NCBI GenBank assembly: GCA_902796705.1 | Contig: CADBQF010000013.1 | Location: forward strand, 1 to 5,927 | DNA length: 5,927 nt | Direction of reading: 5' to 3' | Source of the DNA: Ruminococcus flavefaciens | GTDB lineage: Bacteria > Bacillota > Clostridia > Oscillospirales > Ruminococcaceae | Shown here: one piece after another, positions 1-5,708 of the stretch | How the letters are laid out: the number at the start of each line of letters is the position of its first letter | Position numbering within the stretch: the first letter of the stretch is position 1 | Notes under the pieces: model-generated | Seen by the model: only the letters and a program-made list of their open reading frames with translations | What the model was told of the DNA's origin: nothing | The model's database searches: none | Made by a program: the position numbers and the translations under genes

Positions 1-1
1 G

Positions 2-199
2 CTCATCAAGGACAGTTATGCCGACTGCTTCGTGCAGTTCCTTGTGCAGCACTACAGCGAGATAGCGATAATATCTCCGGAGCATATTGACGGAGGACTA
101 AGCCATTTCATCGATCCTGACGACTATGAGCAGACGCTTTTCCTTTTCGGTGCAGACAGCCTGTACCGCAGCGATATATTCAAAAAGATCAATTCTTGA
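2..199 (+). CDS. DHHW-family protein, C-terminal fragment
   Basis: This open frame enters from the left edge and gives 65 residues before a TGA stop at 197-199. It begins LIKDSYADCFVQFL, continues with a hydrophobic strand and 'SPEHID', and later has 'TLFLFGADSLY'. This order (a KDSYA motif, a 'FL..HYSEI' helix, then a hydrophobic strand near the C-terminus) resembles the end of Firmicutes DHHW proteins, which are SGNH/AlgX-like and are often found near membrane-bound O-acyltransferases that acetylate cell-surface polymers. The family link comes from remembered sequence resemblance, and the diagnostic DHHW motif would lie outside the window. The downstream reductase starts 15 bases after the stop, so the two are probably co-transcribed. 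Function is uncertain because most of the protein is missing. Confidence 0.62.
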   Translation, partial: LIKDSYADCFVQFLVQHYSEIAIISPEHIDGGLSHFIDPDDYEQTLFLFGADSLYRSDIFKKINS

Positions 200-204
200 A
201 AGGA
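199..204 (+). promoter_or_regulatory. Ribosome binding site of the reductase gene
   Basis: AAAGGA lies 10 bases before the ATG at 215 and overlaps the stop codon of the preceding gene. This supports the chosen start and suggests translation within one operon. Confidence 0.6.
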
Positions 205-214
205 ATGAAGATAT

Positions 215-991
215 ATGAAGGCACTCATTACAGGAGCAACTTCCGGCATAGGAAGATGTATCGCCCGTGAGCTTCACAGAAAAGGCTGGAAGCTCATTCT
301 CTCAGGCAGGAACGAAGAAGAACTTGCCGCCCTTAAAAAAGAATTCGGAGAAAGTACCGAGACATTCCGTGCAGAATTATCCGACAGGGAGCAGGTCATG
401 GAGCTTTACCGCTTCTGCTCCGGAAAGAACGTCGATATGCTCGTCAATAACGCCGGCTTCGGAATTTTCGGCAGATTCGACGAGATACCGCTCGAAGACG
501 AACTCAGGCTCATCGATGTGGACATAACAGCCGTCCATATCCTCATGAAGCTCTTCCTGCGTGACTTCAAGAAACGCAGAAGGGGATATATCCTCAATGT
601 AGCATCATCAGCCGGCTTCCTGACAGGCCCTCTGCTCGCATCGTATTACGCAGCCAAAAATTACGTCGTAAGGCTCACATTCGCCGCAGCAGAGGAACTG
701 AGGCGTGACGGATTCAGGGATATAAAAGTAACCGTTCTCTGTCCCGGCCCGGTAGATACGAATTTCAACAGGAGAGCAGGCGTGGAATTCAGCGTAAAGC
801 CTGTGACTCCGGAATATGTCGCAGACTATGCCCTCAGAAAGCTCTTCGCCGGAAAGCTCATAGCTATCCCCGGACTCATGGTGAGAGCAGGCGTGTTCGC
901 ATCGAGGTTCCTGCCGCATAAGCTCCTTTCAGCCGTGACATACGAGATACAGAAGTCAAAGCTGAAAAACAGCGGGAACAGCCGCCGATGA
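215..991 (+). CDS. Short-chain dehydrogenase/reductase (classical SDR)
   Basis: This is a 258-residue cytoplasmic NAD(P)-dependent oxidoreductase of the classical SDR family, at the family's usual length. The Rossmann dinucleotide loop TGATSGIG is at residues 6-13 at the very N-terminus, which confirms the start. 'NNAG' is at 78-81, the catalytic Ser is at 131, and Tyr144 and Lys148 form the YxxxK motif with the standard 13-residue Ser-Tyr spacing. The 'PGPVDTNF' segment at 177-184 is the usual post-catalytic motif. Arg32 after the second strand ('SGRN') suggests a preference for NADP(H), which is inference. It resembles the DltE/YqjQ-like reductases, and the substrate cannot be read from the sequence. 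The gene follows the DHHW fragment closely and overlaps the next gene by four bases, so it is probably an internal operon member. The C-terminal tail is basic and may be peripheral. Confidence 0.93.
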   Translation: MKALITGATSGIGRCIARELHRKGWKLILSGRNEEELAALKKEFGESTETFRAELSDREQVMELYRFCSGKNVDMLVNNAGFGIFGRFDEIPLEDELRLIDVDITAVHILMKLFLRDFKKRRRGYILNVASSAGFLTGPLLASYYAAKNYVVRLTFAAAEELRRDGFRDIKVTVLCPGPVDTNFNRRAGVEFSVKPVTPEYVADYALRKLFAGKLIAIPGLMVRAGVFASRFLPHKLLSAVTYEIQKSKLKNSGNSRR

Positions 992-1527
992 GGGATATAA
1001 GCTATCGTGTAGCACTCGGAGGGATAGTCGCAGCACTTTGTATAGTGACGATGTTCCTTGCCGGGATAATGCCGGCACTTTATCTGCTCCTGCCGATGAT
1101 CGCCGGAGTCCTCATGATGATAATAGCACAGGAAGTCAGCACAGGCTGGGCGTTCCTGACATACATCGCCGTAGGACTTCTCTCGATGTTCGTGACATTT
1201 GACAAGGAAGCGGCACTGGTGTTCATCATGGTATTCGGCCATTATCCCATACTGCGGATATATATACAGAAGATAAAGCTGAAGCCCCTGCGTGCGGCAG
1301 TCAAACTTGCGTTGTTCAATATCTGTGTGATAACGTATTTCTTTGTGACGGTATATATATTCGGACTCGATGAGATGCTTGATGAATTTGACGAAATAGG
1401 AAAATACGGAGCGTACATCATGCTCGGAGCGTGCAATATCGTATTTATCCTCTATGACTTCAACCTCGACCTGTGCAGGGAGATCTACAGAAAAAAAATA
1501 ATGCCCGCCTTCCGCCGAAGACGCTGA
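988..1527 (+). CDS. Conserved multi-pass membrane protein, possibly ECF S-component-like
   Basis: This is a 179-residue integral membrane protein of unknown function. Hydrophobic segments lie at about residues 8-26, 28-48, 53-70, 75-90, 103-126 and 141-158, giving five or six membrane spans. The C-terminus is strongly basic (RRRR), consistent with a cytoplasmic end. 'FDKEAALVFIMVFGHYPILR' at 71-90 is the most distinctive stretch and resembles a conserved block I associate with uncharacterised Clostridia membrane proteins. Size and topology are compatible with the substrate-binding S component of energy-coupling-factor transporters, but no ATPase or T component is present, so this is only a suggestion. 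The start codon overlaps the reductase stop (ATGA). Only a weak GGGA lies 10 bases upstream, so translational coupling is likely. It appears to be the last gene of the cluster, because a terminator hairpin follows. Confidence 0.85.
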   Translation: MRDISYRVALGGIVAALCIVTMFLAGIMPALYLLLPMIAGVLMMIIAQEVSTGWAFLTYIAVGLLSMFVTFDKEAALVFIMVFGHYPILRIYIQKIKLKPLRAAVKLALFNICVITYFFVTVYIFGLDEMLDEFDEIGKYGAYIMLGACNIVFILYDFNLDLCREIYRKKIMPAFRRRR

Positions 1528-1553
1528 AAAGCCGCCGGGAGGAACGCATAGAA

Positions 1554-1585
1554 AAGAGCCATAACACCTCGGTGTTATGGCTCTT
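1554..1585. terminator. Bidirectional intrinsic terminator between converging genes
   Basis: Perfect 14-base arms (1554-1567 and 1572-1585) surround the loop CTCG. On the + strand the hairpin is followed by a T-rich stretch (CTTCTTATCT's start lies at its foot), and on the - strand by TTTTCTATG. It lies 26 bases beyond the + strand membrane-protein stop and 9 bases beyond the - strand pectinase stop, so one hairpin can serve both transcripts. The U tracts are interrupted, so efficiency may differ between directions. Confidence 0.85.
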
Positions 1586-1594
1586 CTTATCTCA

Positions 1595-4500
1595 TCAGGA
1601 AATTAGTGACTGGAGATATGCGGCTGTTGTCGGGAGTGCTGCTGCGGTGATCGTCTTGGCTTCGACCATCTGTATTGCAAGTGCATCGAGAGGTGTTACG
1701 CCGTCGTTGTCTGTACAGTCAGCATTTGCAAGTCCCTCTTCGCTTATCGGATACTTGTCCGGATTTGAGAGGTACTGCATTATAAGTACAGCATCGGAGA
1801 TATCGACTGTTCCGTCGCAGTTTGCATCGCCGTATGTCTTTGCTGCCGGAACTGTAGTTGTTGTGGTAGTCGTTGTAGTTGTAGTTGTAGTCGTTGTTGT
1901 GGTGGTCGTCGTTGTCTCTGCCGGCTTTTCCTGGAGGAATACAGCGTAGTTCATAACGCCGCTGCTCTGTCCGTTCGTGCCGAGTTCAACTCTGTCGCCA
2001 GCCTTGACTGTCTTTGAATAGATATTGAATGTGAGTGCATTTGCTGTGAGAGTCTCGCCTGTTGCCGTATAGCCTGAGAGCCATGACGGAACTGATGCAA
2101 CTCTTGCATCGAGTGCGATATAAACTACAGCGTCCGTGCCTGCTGTGAATGAAGCAAGGCCTGTCTCAACTGTCTTGGAGTCGCACGCTGTAACGATACG
2201 CTCTGCTCCTGTGAGTGATGACGGGAGTGCTTCGATAGTGAAATCACGGTCACCGAAGAACTTGTCGCCTGTCTGTGCATTTTCTGCTATGCTCCATGAA
2301 GAAGCGTGGTCTGCATCTGAAACGATGAGGTTCTTAGCGATGACACCGTTTACAGGGAGAGCTACCTCGATAACTTTCCAGTCCTGGCAGTTGAAGCCGT
2401 TGTTTGTCCACTGCTGAACATTTGCACCATGCTCTGTGCTTCCGCCTGAAACTTCTACAGTTGACTTGTCTCCTGATACCTTTGTGAGTATCTTGTAAGA
2501 GCCGTCGCTGTTCTTAGTGAATTTGAACTGCTGGTTGTCTCCGCCGTTTGACTGGTAGAGAGTAACGTTTGCACCGTCGTCGGCTTTTCTTCCTGCAACG
2601 TCAAGCACGAAAGTATTGCCGCCTGCGAGCATGGAGTAGATGTAGTAGTAGCCGTTTCCAGCTGAAACGAGCTTCCATGTGTTCCAGTCGCCGGAATTGT
2701 TCTGACCTTCGCCGTTAGCACCCCACTGCTGGATATTGGAGCTGTTCTCGGCCTTGCCGTCAGTAACTTCCATGTAAAGACCGCTGTTGACATTCTGGAA
2801 CATAACAGTCATTCCGTCCCTGAAATTCTCGCCGGAAGTGCTGTCTCCGCCTGATGCTGTGCCGGCATTGTAGCCTTTCTGCTGCATACGGCCAGCGTAT
2901 TCCTTGACTGCAGCCTTTGCCTGATCGGGAGTCTGGGGAGTATAGCTGTACATCGAGAGATCGAAGTTATCGTAAGCATCTCCGCCTGATTTGAGGTTGC
3001 TGATAGAAGCCTTTTCGGTTCTGGAAGAAACTATCTTGTATGCAAGTCCGCTGCCCATAGTGCAGTTGTCGAACTTGTCGTTGTATGACTTGATAGTGCC
3101 TGAATAAGCATCGCTGCCCATATTTACTGCATCGAGCGGGAGATATGTCTGCTCGAAGTAGTTAGCCTCTGAGAAGATCTTTGAGTTGTAAGAAGCTCCG
3201 AGACCGTACTGCTTGTTAGTTGTGAAGTAGTTGTTGAAGCTGTGGATATGTGCATTTCTTGCACGGGGGTTACGTGATTCTGTGTTGTTGAACCAGTTGT
3301 GGTGATAAGTTATCCAGTCCTGGAACTGAGTCGGGCCGCCGCCTACGAGAGAAGTCTTGTGGCAGTCCTTGAACTCGTTGTAGGAGATAGTGATATATTC
3401 AGACCACTTGATATCTGCTGAACCGTCGCCGTCAGCCTTGTCAGCGTCTACAGTACCGTTTCCGGCATAGGCATTGTAGCCTTTTTCGATAGTATTATTG
3501 TGTATCCACATATGAGTTGACTTGTTTGAGCTGTCGCCTGTCATTGAGATACCGTCATCGGGGTACTGACCGAGCCAGAGATTTCTGACTTCGCAGCTCG
3601 TACATCTCTTCATCTCGAAGCCCCACTTGTTGAGGTTTGCATTGTAGCCGATACCTTCAACAGTAACGTTCTCGCCGTACTGGAGGTAGAGCATACTTGA
3701 ACCGTCGTTCTGCTTTCCGTCGTTAGCCTTTGCACCTGACGGAACATCGATAGTGCCGATGAATCTGAATACAACATTGCTCGGCTTGCCGCTGTAGAAG
3801 ATATTGTACAGACCGGTCTTGCCGTTGTATGTGACAGAATCCTTGTTTGAATTGGTTACATAGATAACAGTCACGCCTGATTTGAGCGTACCGTCATCAT
3901 TGTAAGCACCTACGCCCTTGTAGTTGTAGTGAGCATATCCGCTTCTGTCGAATGCCATTGTTGTGACAGTGCATGAAGCTGTTCCGGAAGAACCTTCTAC
4001 CTTGATATCATACTTTGTATTGCCCTTGAGTCCGGGGATATCCACACGGTTGCTCCTAATGAGCTGAGAATCGACTGCTGTGTAGCTCGATGAGCCTGAA
4101 AGTGCATAGCTTACCTTGACATTGCTGCCTATCTTGGAAGAGTCCCATTCAGCGAATGCTTCCTCATACCAGCCGCCGCAGAGAGTTATCGCACCTGATA
4201 CAGTCGTTCCCTGCTGTCCGGAAGATGAAGCTGACTCGTTGAGATAAGCGGGAGTCCAGTTCTTCATGTAGTTTGTGAGCTTTATGCCGTTTGCATCGCT
4301 TGCGGAGAGAGTATGTCCCTTTCTCTTGGAGAGGTCAACTGCTGTGCCGTTAGCGAGCTTTGTGCCGTATTCCTTGAAGCCTGCGACATTTTCCGGCTGT
4401 ACGCCGCTCATGGAAGTCCAGCCCTCTGCTGTGATGAGATTTGAGGAAGCGAGCGTTGTATTGATGTACATTGCCTTTGCCGTATCTCTCCACGGTCTGC

Positions 4501-5437
4501 CGAGATAGCCTGCTGAAACAGTAAGTCCCGATGCAGCCGTGATCTTGCAGTTGTTGAAGAGATAGCCTGTATCGTCGTTGCTGTCATCTCTGCCGGCTGT
4601 GATGTAGCCGCCCACTGAACCGGAGCTGTAGCCTTTCCAGCGGAGTTCACATGAATCGAAAACAGCAGAGCAGTCTCCGAAGATGTAGTCTGTCTGACCT
4701 TCGATGACGCAGTTTTTGTAATACTCAGGAGAACCGCCTGTGTAGAGCGTATCCTGGCTCGAAAGGAAAGTACAGCCGAGGAACTCGCAGTATGCTGCGT
4801 CTGCCGAGAAAGCAGCTCCACGCTCTGTATAAGCCTTTGACTTTACATCTGAACCTGATGTACGTGCGACTGTGAGAGTTTCGCCTGTAGCTTCAACGCC
4901 GTCAGCGATCTCCTCAGAAGTCATATAGCGGTTGAAAGAATTCTCGAAGACGATATTCTTAGCCTTGAAATATTCAGCCTTCGGCCAGAGCTGAACTGTT
5001 GCACCCCAGCGGTAGTTAGCCACGTTCTTGGTGCTTTTTGATTTAGCTGCCGAGGCATCGTAATAGCCTTTTGAGTTGGCACTGTAGTATTTATAGCCTA
5101 TACCGTAGTACCATGTGAGGAGAACATCGCCTTTTGAGGGTTCGTCATTGACGAAGGTGATGTACGGAGTCTGAACGACTACCTGCTCACGATAAGTTCC
5201 GGGAGCGATGTGTATTGTAACACGCTGGCTCTCGCTTGAGGGATTGATACTTGCTGCCTTGTTGACAGCTTCCTGTACTGTCGAGAAGTTGTTGCTCCTG
5301 CCTGAATATCCTACATACAGGTCAGTACCGGCTGCGAATGACTGCTGCTGAGGGACAGCAGCCAGCAAAGCCAGCACCATGAAAAGAGCAGAGATAACCG
5401 AGACAGCACGCAATGTGATCTTTTTACTGCCTGTCAT
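1595..5437 (-). CDS. Secreted bifunctional pectinesterase-pectate lyase with ricin-type CBM and dockerin
   Basis: This is a 1280-residue exported, probably cellulosome-borne enzyme for homogalacturonan. A signal peptide covers residues 1-36, with a basic start, a hydrophobic core and likely cleavage near 'SFAA'. The CE8 pectinesterase (about 38-395) carries Gln228-Asp229, nucleophile Asp250 and Arg314/Trp316. A fibronectin-III-like spacer (about 411-493) precedes a PL1 pectate lyase (about 494-830) with Asp671, Asp675, Lys694, Arg722 and Arg727. A three-lobed ricin-type module (about 871-1025), an unassigned module (about 1026-1170), Thr x21 (1175-1195) and a dockerin (about 1200-1260) follow. 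The esterase should supply demethylated substrate to the lyase. The start is supported by AAAAGGAG eight bases upstream and by the signal peptide. An extended -10 promoter lies about 100 bases upstream, and the gene ends at a bidirectional terminator. It looks monocistronic. No frameshift is seen. Domain edges are estimates from the sequence. Confidence 0.95.
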   Translation of the reverse strand: MTGSKKITLRAVSVISALFMVLALLAAVPQQQSFAAGTDLYVGYSGRSNNFSTVQEAVNKAASINPSSESQRVTIHIAPGTYREQVVVQTPYITFVNDEPSKGDVLLTWYYGIGYKYYSANSKGYYDASAAKSKSTKNVANYRWGATVQLWPKAEYFKAKNIVFENSFNRYMTSEEIADGVEATGETLTVARTSGSDVKSKAYTERGAAFSADAAYCEFLGCTFLSSQDTLYTGGSPEYYKNCVIEGQTDYIFGDCSAVFDSCELRWKGYSSGSVGGYITAGRDDSNDDTGYLFNNCKITAASGLTVSAGYLGRPWRDTAKAMYINTTLASSNLITAEGWTSMSGVQPENVAGFKEYGTKLANGTAVDLSKRKGHTLSASDANGIKLTNYMKNWTPAYLNESASSSGQQGTTVSGAITLCGGWYEEAFAEWDSSKIGSNVKVSYALSGSSSYTAVDSQLIRSNRVDIPGLKGNTKYDIKVEGSSGTASCTVTTMAFDRSGYAHYNYKGVGAYNDDGTLKSGVTVIYVTNSNKDSVTYNGKTGLYNIFYSGKPSNVVFRFIGTIDVPSGAKANDGKQNDGSSMLYLQYGENVTVEGIGYNANLNKWGFEMKRCTSCEVRNLWLGQYPDDGISMTGDSSNKSTHMWIHNNTIEKGYNAYAGNGTVDADKADGDGSADIKWSEYITISYNEFKDCHKTSLVGGGPTQFQDWITYHHNWFNNTESRNPRARNAHIHSFNNYFTTNKQYGLGASYNSKIFSEANYFEQTYLPLDAVNMGSDAYSGTIKSYNDKFDNCTMGSGLAYKIVSSRTEKASISNLKSGGDAYDNFDLSMYSYTPQTPDQAKAAVKEYAGRMQQKGYNAGTASGGDSTSGENFRDGMTVMFQNVNSGLYMEVTDGKAENSSNIQQWGANGEGQNNSGDWNTWKLVSAGNGYYYIYSMLAGGNTFVLDVAGRKADDGANVTLYQSNGGDNQQFKFTKNSDGSYKILTKVSGDKSTVEVSGGSTEHGANVQQWTNNGFNCQDWKVIEVALPVNGVIAKNLIVSDADHASSWSIAENAQTGDKFFGDRDFTIEALPSSLTGAERIVTACDSKTVETGLASFTAGTDAVVYIALDARVASVPSWLSGYTATGETLTANALTFNIYSKTVKAGDRVELGTNGQSSGVMNYAVFLQEKPAETTTTTTTTTTTTTTTTTTTTTVPAAKTYGDANCDGTVDISDAVLIMQYLSNPDKYPISEEGLANADCTDNDGVTPLDALAIQMVEAKTITAAALPTTAAYLQSLIS
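1658..1840 (-). other. C-terminal dockerin domain (about residues 1200-1260)
   Basis: The first calcium loop, 'GDANCDGTVDISDAVLIMQYL' with one leading Gly, has Asp1204, Asn1206, Asp1208, Thr1210, Asp1212 and Asp1215 in EF-hand-like positions. The second half, 'DCTDNDGVTPLDALAIQ', ends with Asp1251 but shifts the central Asp-Gly by one position. This is a dockerin, which would bind a scaffoldin cohesin. About 20 further residues follow it to the stop. Confidence 0.92.
1853..1915 (-). repeat. Codon run for 21 consecutive threonines (inter-domain linker)
   Basis: Residues 1175-1195 are all Thr, flanked by 'KPAE' and 'VPAAK'. By my count the codons are 9 ACA, 5 ACT, 4 ACG and 3 ACC, so the tract is a low-complexity ACN repeat and not a pure microsatellite. 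Long Thr or Pro/Thr linkers before dockerins are typical of Ruminococcus cellulosomal enzymes and are often glycosylated. Confidence 0.95.
1928..2362 (-). other. Unassigned accessory module (about residues 1026-1170)
   Basis: About 145 residues lie between the ricin-type module and the threonine linker, with no family I can name. It begins 'ALPVNGVIAKNLIVSDADHA' and has a central part with 'FFGDRDFTIEALPSSLTGAE'. It then has an Ala/Val-rich strand region 'AVVYIALDARVASVPSWL' and closes with 'GDRVELGTNGQSSGVMNYAVF'. The strand-rich pattern suggests a beta-sandwich, perhaps carbohydrate-binding. The boundaries are well marked by neighbours on both sides. Confidence 0.6.
2363..2827 (-). other. 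Ricin-type beta-trefoil carbohydrate-binding module (CBM13-like, about residues 871-1025)
   Basis: Three related lobes can be seen, each with a 'N(V/I)xx(W/Y)..NG' block followed by an aromatic-ending turn: 'NIQQWGANGE' with 'WNTWKL', 'NVTLYQSNGGDNQQFKF', and 'NVQQWTNNGFNCQDWKV'. The QxW or QxF signature is present in lobes two and three and shifted in lobe one. It probably binds plant cell-wall glycans, and the ligand is unknown. Confidence 0.85.
2948..3958 (-). other. PL1 pectate lyase domain (about residues 494-830)
   Basis: The domain opens with 'GVGAYNDDGTLKSGVTVIYV'. The Arg-x-Pro-x-x-Arg motif at 722-727 ('RNPRAR') is followed by 'HIHSFNNYF', as in Amb_all/PL1 lyases. Arg722 corresponds to the catalytic Arg218 of Dickeya PelC, and Lys694 lies exactly 28 residues before it, as Lys190 does in PelC. 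Asp671 and Asp675 fit the calcium-binding pair. The usual 'WIDH' motif reads 'WIHN' at 644-647. Expected reaction: calcium-dependent beta-elimination of polygalacturonate. Confidence 0.9.
3959..4207 (-). other. Fibronectin-III-like spacer (about residues 411-493)
   Basis: The segment has alternating short strands ('AITLCGGWYEEAFAEWDSS', 'VKVSYALSGS', 'SNRVDIPGLKGNTKYDIKVEG', 'ASCTVTT'). The 'IPGLKGNTKYDIKV' part matches the 'L.PgT.Y.v.V' core of fibronectin type III folds. It probably spaces the two catalytic domains. The assignment rests on pattern only. Confidence 0.6.
4253..5329 (-). other. CE8 pectin methylesterase domain (about residues 37-395)
   Basis: The domain starts with 'DLYVGYSGRSNNFSTVQEAV', the entry strand typical of right-handed beta-helix pectinesterases. 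'SQDTLYTG' at 227-234 gives the oxyanion Gln228 and general acid Asp229. 'TDYIFGD' at 249-255 gives the nucleophile Asp250, 21 residues later, which is the same spacing as Asp178-Asp199 in Dickeya PemA. 'YLGRPWR' at 311-317 supplies Arg314 and Trp316. All expected catalytic residues are present, so activity is likely. Its action would be removal of methyl esters from homogalacturonan. Confidence 0.93.
5330..5437 (-). other. Signal peptide of the pectinase (residues 1-36)
   Basis: MTGSKKITLR provides the basic n-region. A core of about 18 hydrophobic residues follows (AVSVISALFMVLALLAAV), and 'QQQSFAA' forms a polar c-region. Cleavage is expected after Ala35 or Ala36. No lipobox cysteine is present, so Sec export and release by signal peptidase I is the simplest reading. 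Confidence 0.88.
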
Positions 5438-5445
5438 AAATTACA

Positions 5446-5453
5446 CTCCTTTT
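5446..5453 (-). promoter_or_regulatory. Ribosome binding site of the pectinase gene
   Basis: On the - strand, AAAAGGAG lies eight bases upstream of the ATG at 5437-5435. It fixes the start at the signal-peptide methionine. Confidence 0.88.
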
Positions 5454-5455
5454 CT

Positions 5456-5470
5456 GTTCCGGTGGGGAAC
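5456..5470 (-). promoter_or_regulatory. Small hairpin next to the pectinase ribosome binding site
   Basis: GTTCC (5456-5460) and GGAAC (5466-5470) form five base pairs around a five-base loop in the leader of the pectinase mRNA, three bases from the ribosome binding site. It could modulate initiation or mRNA decay. The role is inference. Confidence 0.45.
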
Positions 5471-5472
5471 TG

Positions 5473-5494
5473 GTGGTAAATATGTGGTAAATAT
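5473..5494 (-). repeat. Perfect tandem 11-base direct repeat in the pectinase leader
   Basis: Two identical, adjacent copies of GTGGTAAATAT (+ strand), or ATATTTACCAC on the coding strand, lie between the promoter and the ribosome binding site. The 11-base period places the copies about one helical turn apart, as for a regulator binding as a dimer on one face. An RNA-level role is equally possible. Confidence 0.8.
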
Positions 5495-5537
5495 TACTAA
5501 AAAATAAGCCTCCTTTCCCATTTTATTTTCTGAAATG

Positions 5538-5566
5538 ATTATAGCATATTTTTTGTATAAAGTAAA
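5538..5566 (-). promoter_or_regulatory. Promoter of the pectinase gene
   Basis: Reading the - strand, TTTACT (5566-5561) lies 17 bases from a consensus TATAAT (5543-5538), which is preceded by TG one base away (extended -10). Transcription would begin near 5531, leaving a leader of roughly 94 bases before the ATG. Confidence 0.78.
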
Positions 5567-5587
5567 TGATTTTTTGTGCTTTTGAAA

Positions 5588-5611
5588 TGCAGTTCTGGAC
5601 TCAGAAATGCA
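5588..5611. repeat. Imperfect inverted repeat upstream of the pectinase promoter
   Basis: TGCAGTTCTG (5588-5597) and CAGAAATGCA (5602-5611) pair at 9 of 10 positions around GACT. The dyad is centred about 35 bases upstream of the -35 box of the pectinase promoter, a position suited to an activator. There is no T tract directly after it on either strand, so a terminator is less likely. Confidence 0.6.
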
Positions 5612-5618
5612 CTAAGAT

Positions 5619-5632
5619 ATTGATATATCAAT
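5619..5632. promoter_or_regulatory. Perfect 14-base palindrome, candidate operator
   Basis: ATTGATATATCAAT is identical on both strands and lies between the divergent promoters. It is typical in size for a homodimeric regulator site, but could be part of the larger structured element beside it. No regulator gene is in the window. Confidence 0.5.
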
Positions 5633-5687
5633 GACAAAGCGTCGAAGCCGCATTACGGCTGTTCTGAACTACCGGCGGAACGCTGTC
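5633..5687. other. Possible branched fold in the divergent intergenic region
   Basis: GACA (5633-5636) pairs with TGTC (5684-5687). After an AA bulge, GCGT (5639-5642) pairs with ACGC (5680-5683). Inside lies a hairpin AGCCG/CGGCT (5646-5650 and 5656-5660) with loop CATTA. The stretch is richer in G+C than both flanks. No promoter or terminator clearly belongs to it, so whether it is an RNA gene, a dispersed repeat or a DNA-level structure is open. Confidence 0.4.
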
Positions 5688-5708
5688 CCTTGCAATTATA
5701 GTCTGCAC

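Noticed and set aside
406..1436. Several leftward open frames opposite the reductase and membrane-protein genes
   Set aside because: They have no motifs or ribosome binding sites, while the + strand frames there carry complete SDR motifs and membrane spans.
1473..1949. Rightward open frame with a long polyvaline stretch
   Set aside because: It is the complement of the threonine linker and of the dockerin region, and it starts inside the membrane-protein gene without a ribosome binding site. The domain evidence is on the - strand.
2136..4821. Other open frames of 77 to 137 codons within the pectinase gene
   Set aside because: They overlap clearly recognisable catalytic and binding domains and give Ser/Thr-rich or otherwise unremarkable translations; they are shadows.
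4871..4891. Identical ATGETLT peptide at residues 183-189 and 1125-1131 of the pectinase
   Set aside because: The flanking residues share nothing, so an internal duplication is not supported; a chance match is more likely.
5584..5611. GAAATGCA occurring twice, 20 bases apart, as possible tandem operators or a CRISPR-like unit
   Set aside because: The TGCA parts are explained by the inverted repeat at 5588-5611, and two copies do not make an array.
5538..5700. A second TATAAT on the - strand at 5700-5695 as a promoter for a small RNA
   Set aside because: The sequence 17 bases upstream (CAGCCC) is unlike a -35 box, and no terminator follows.
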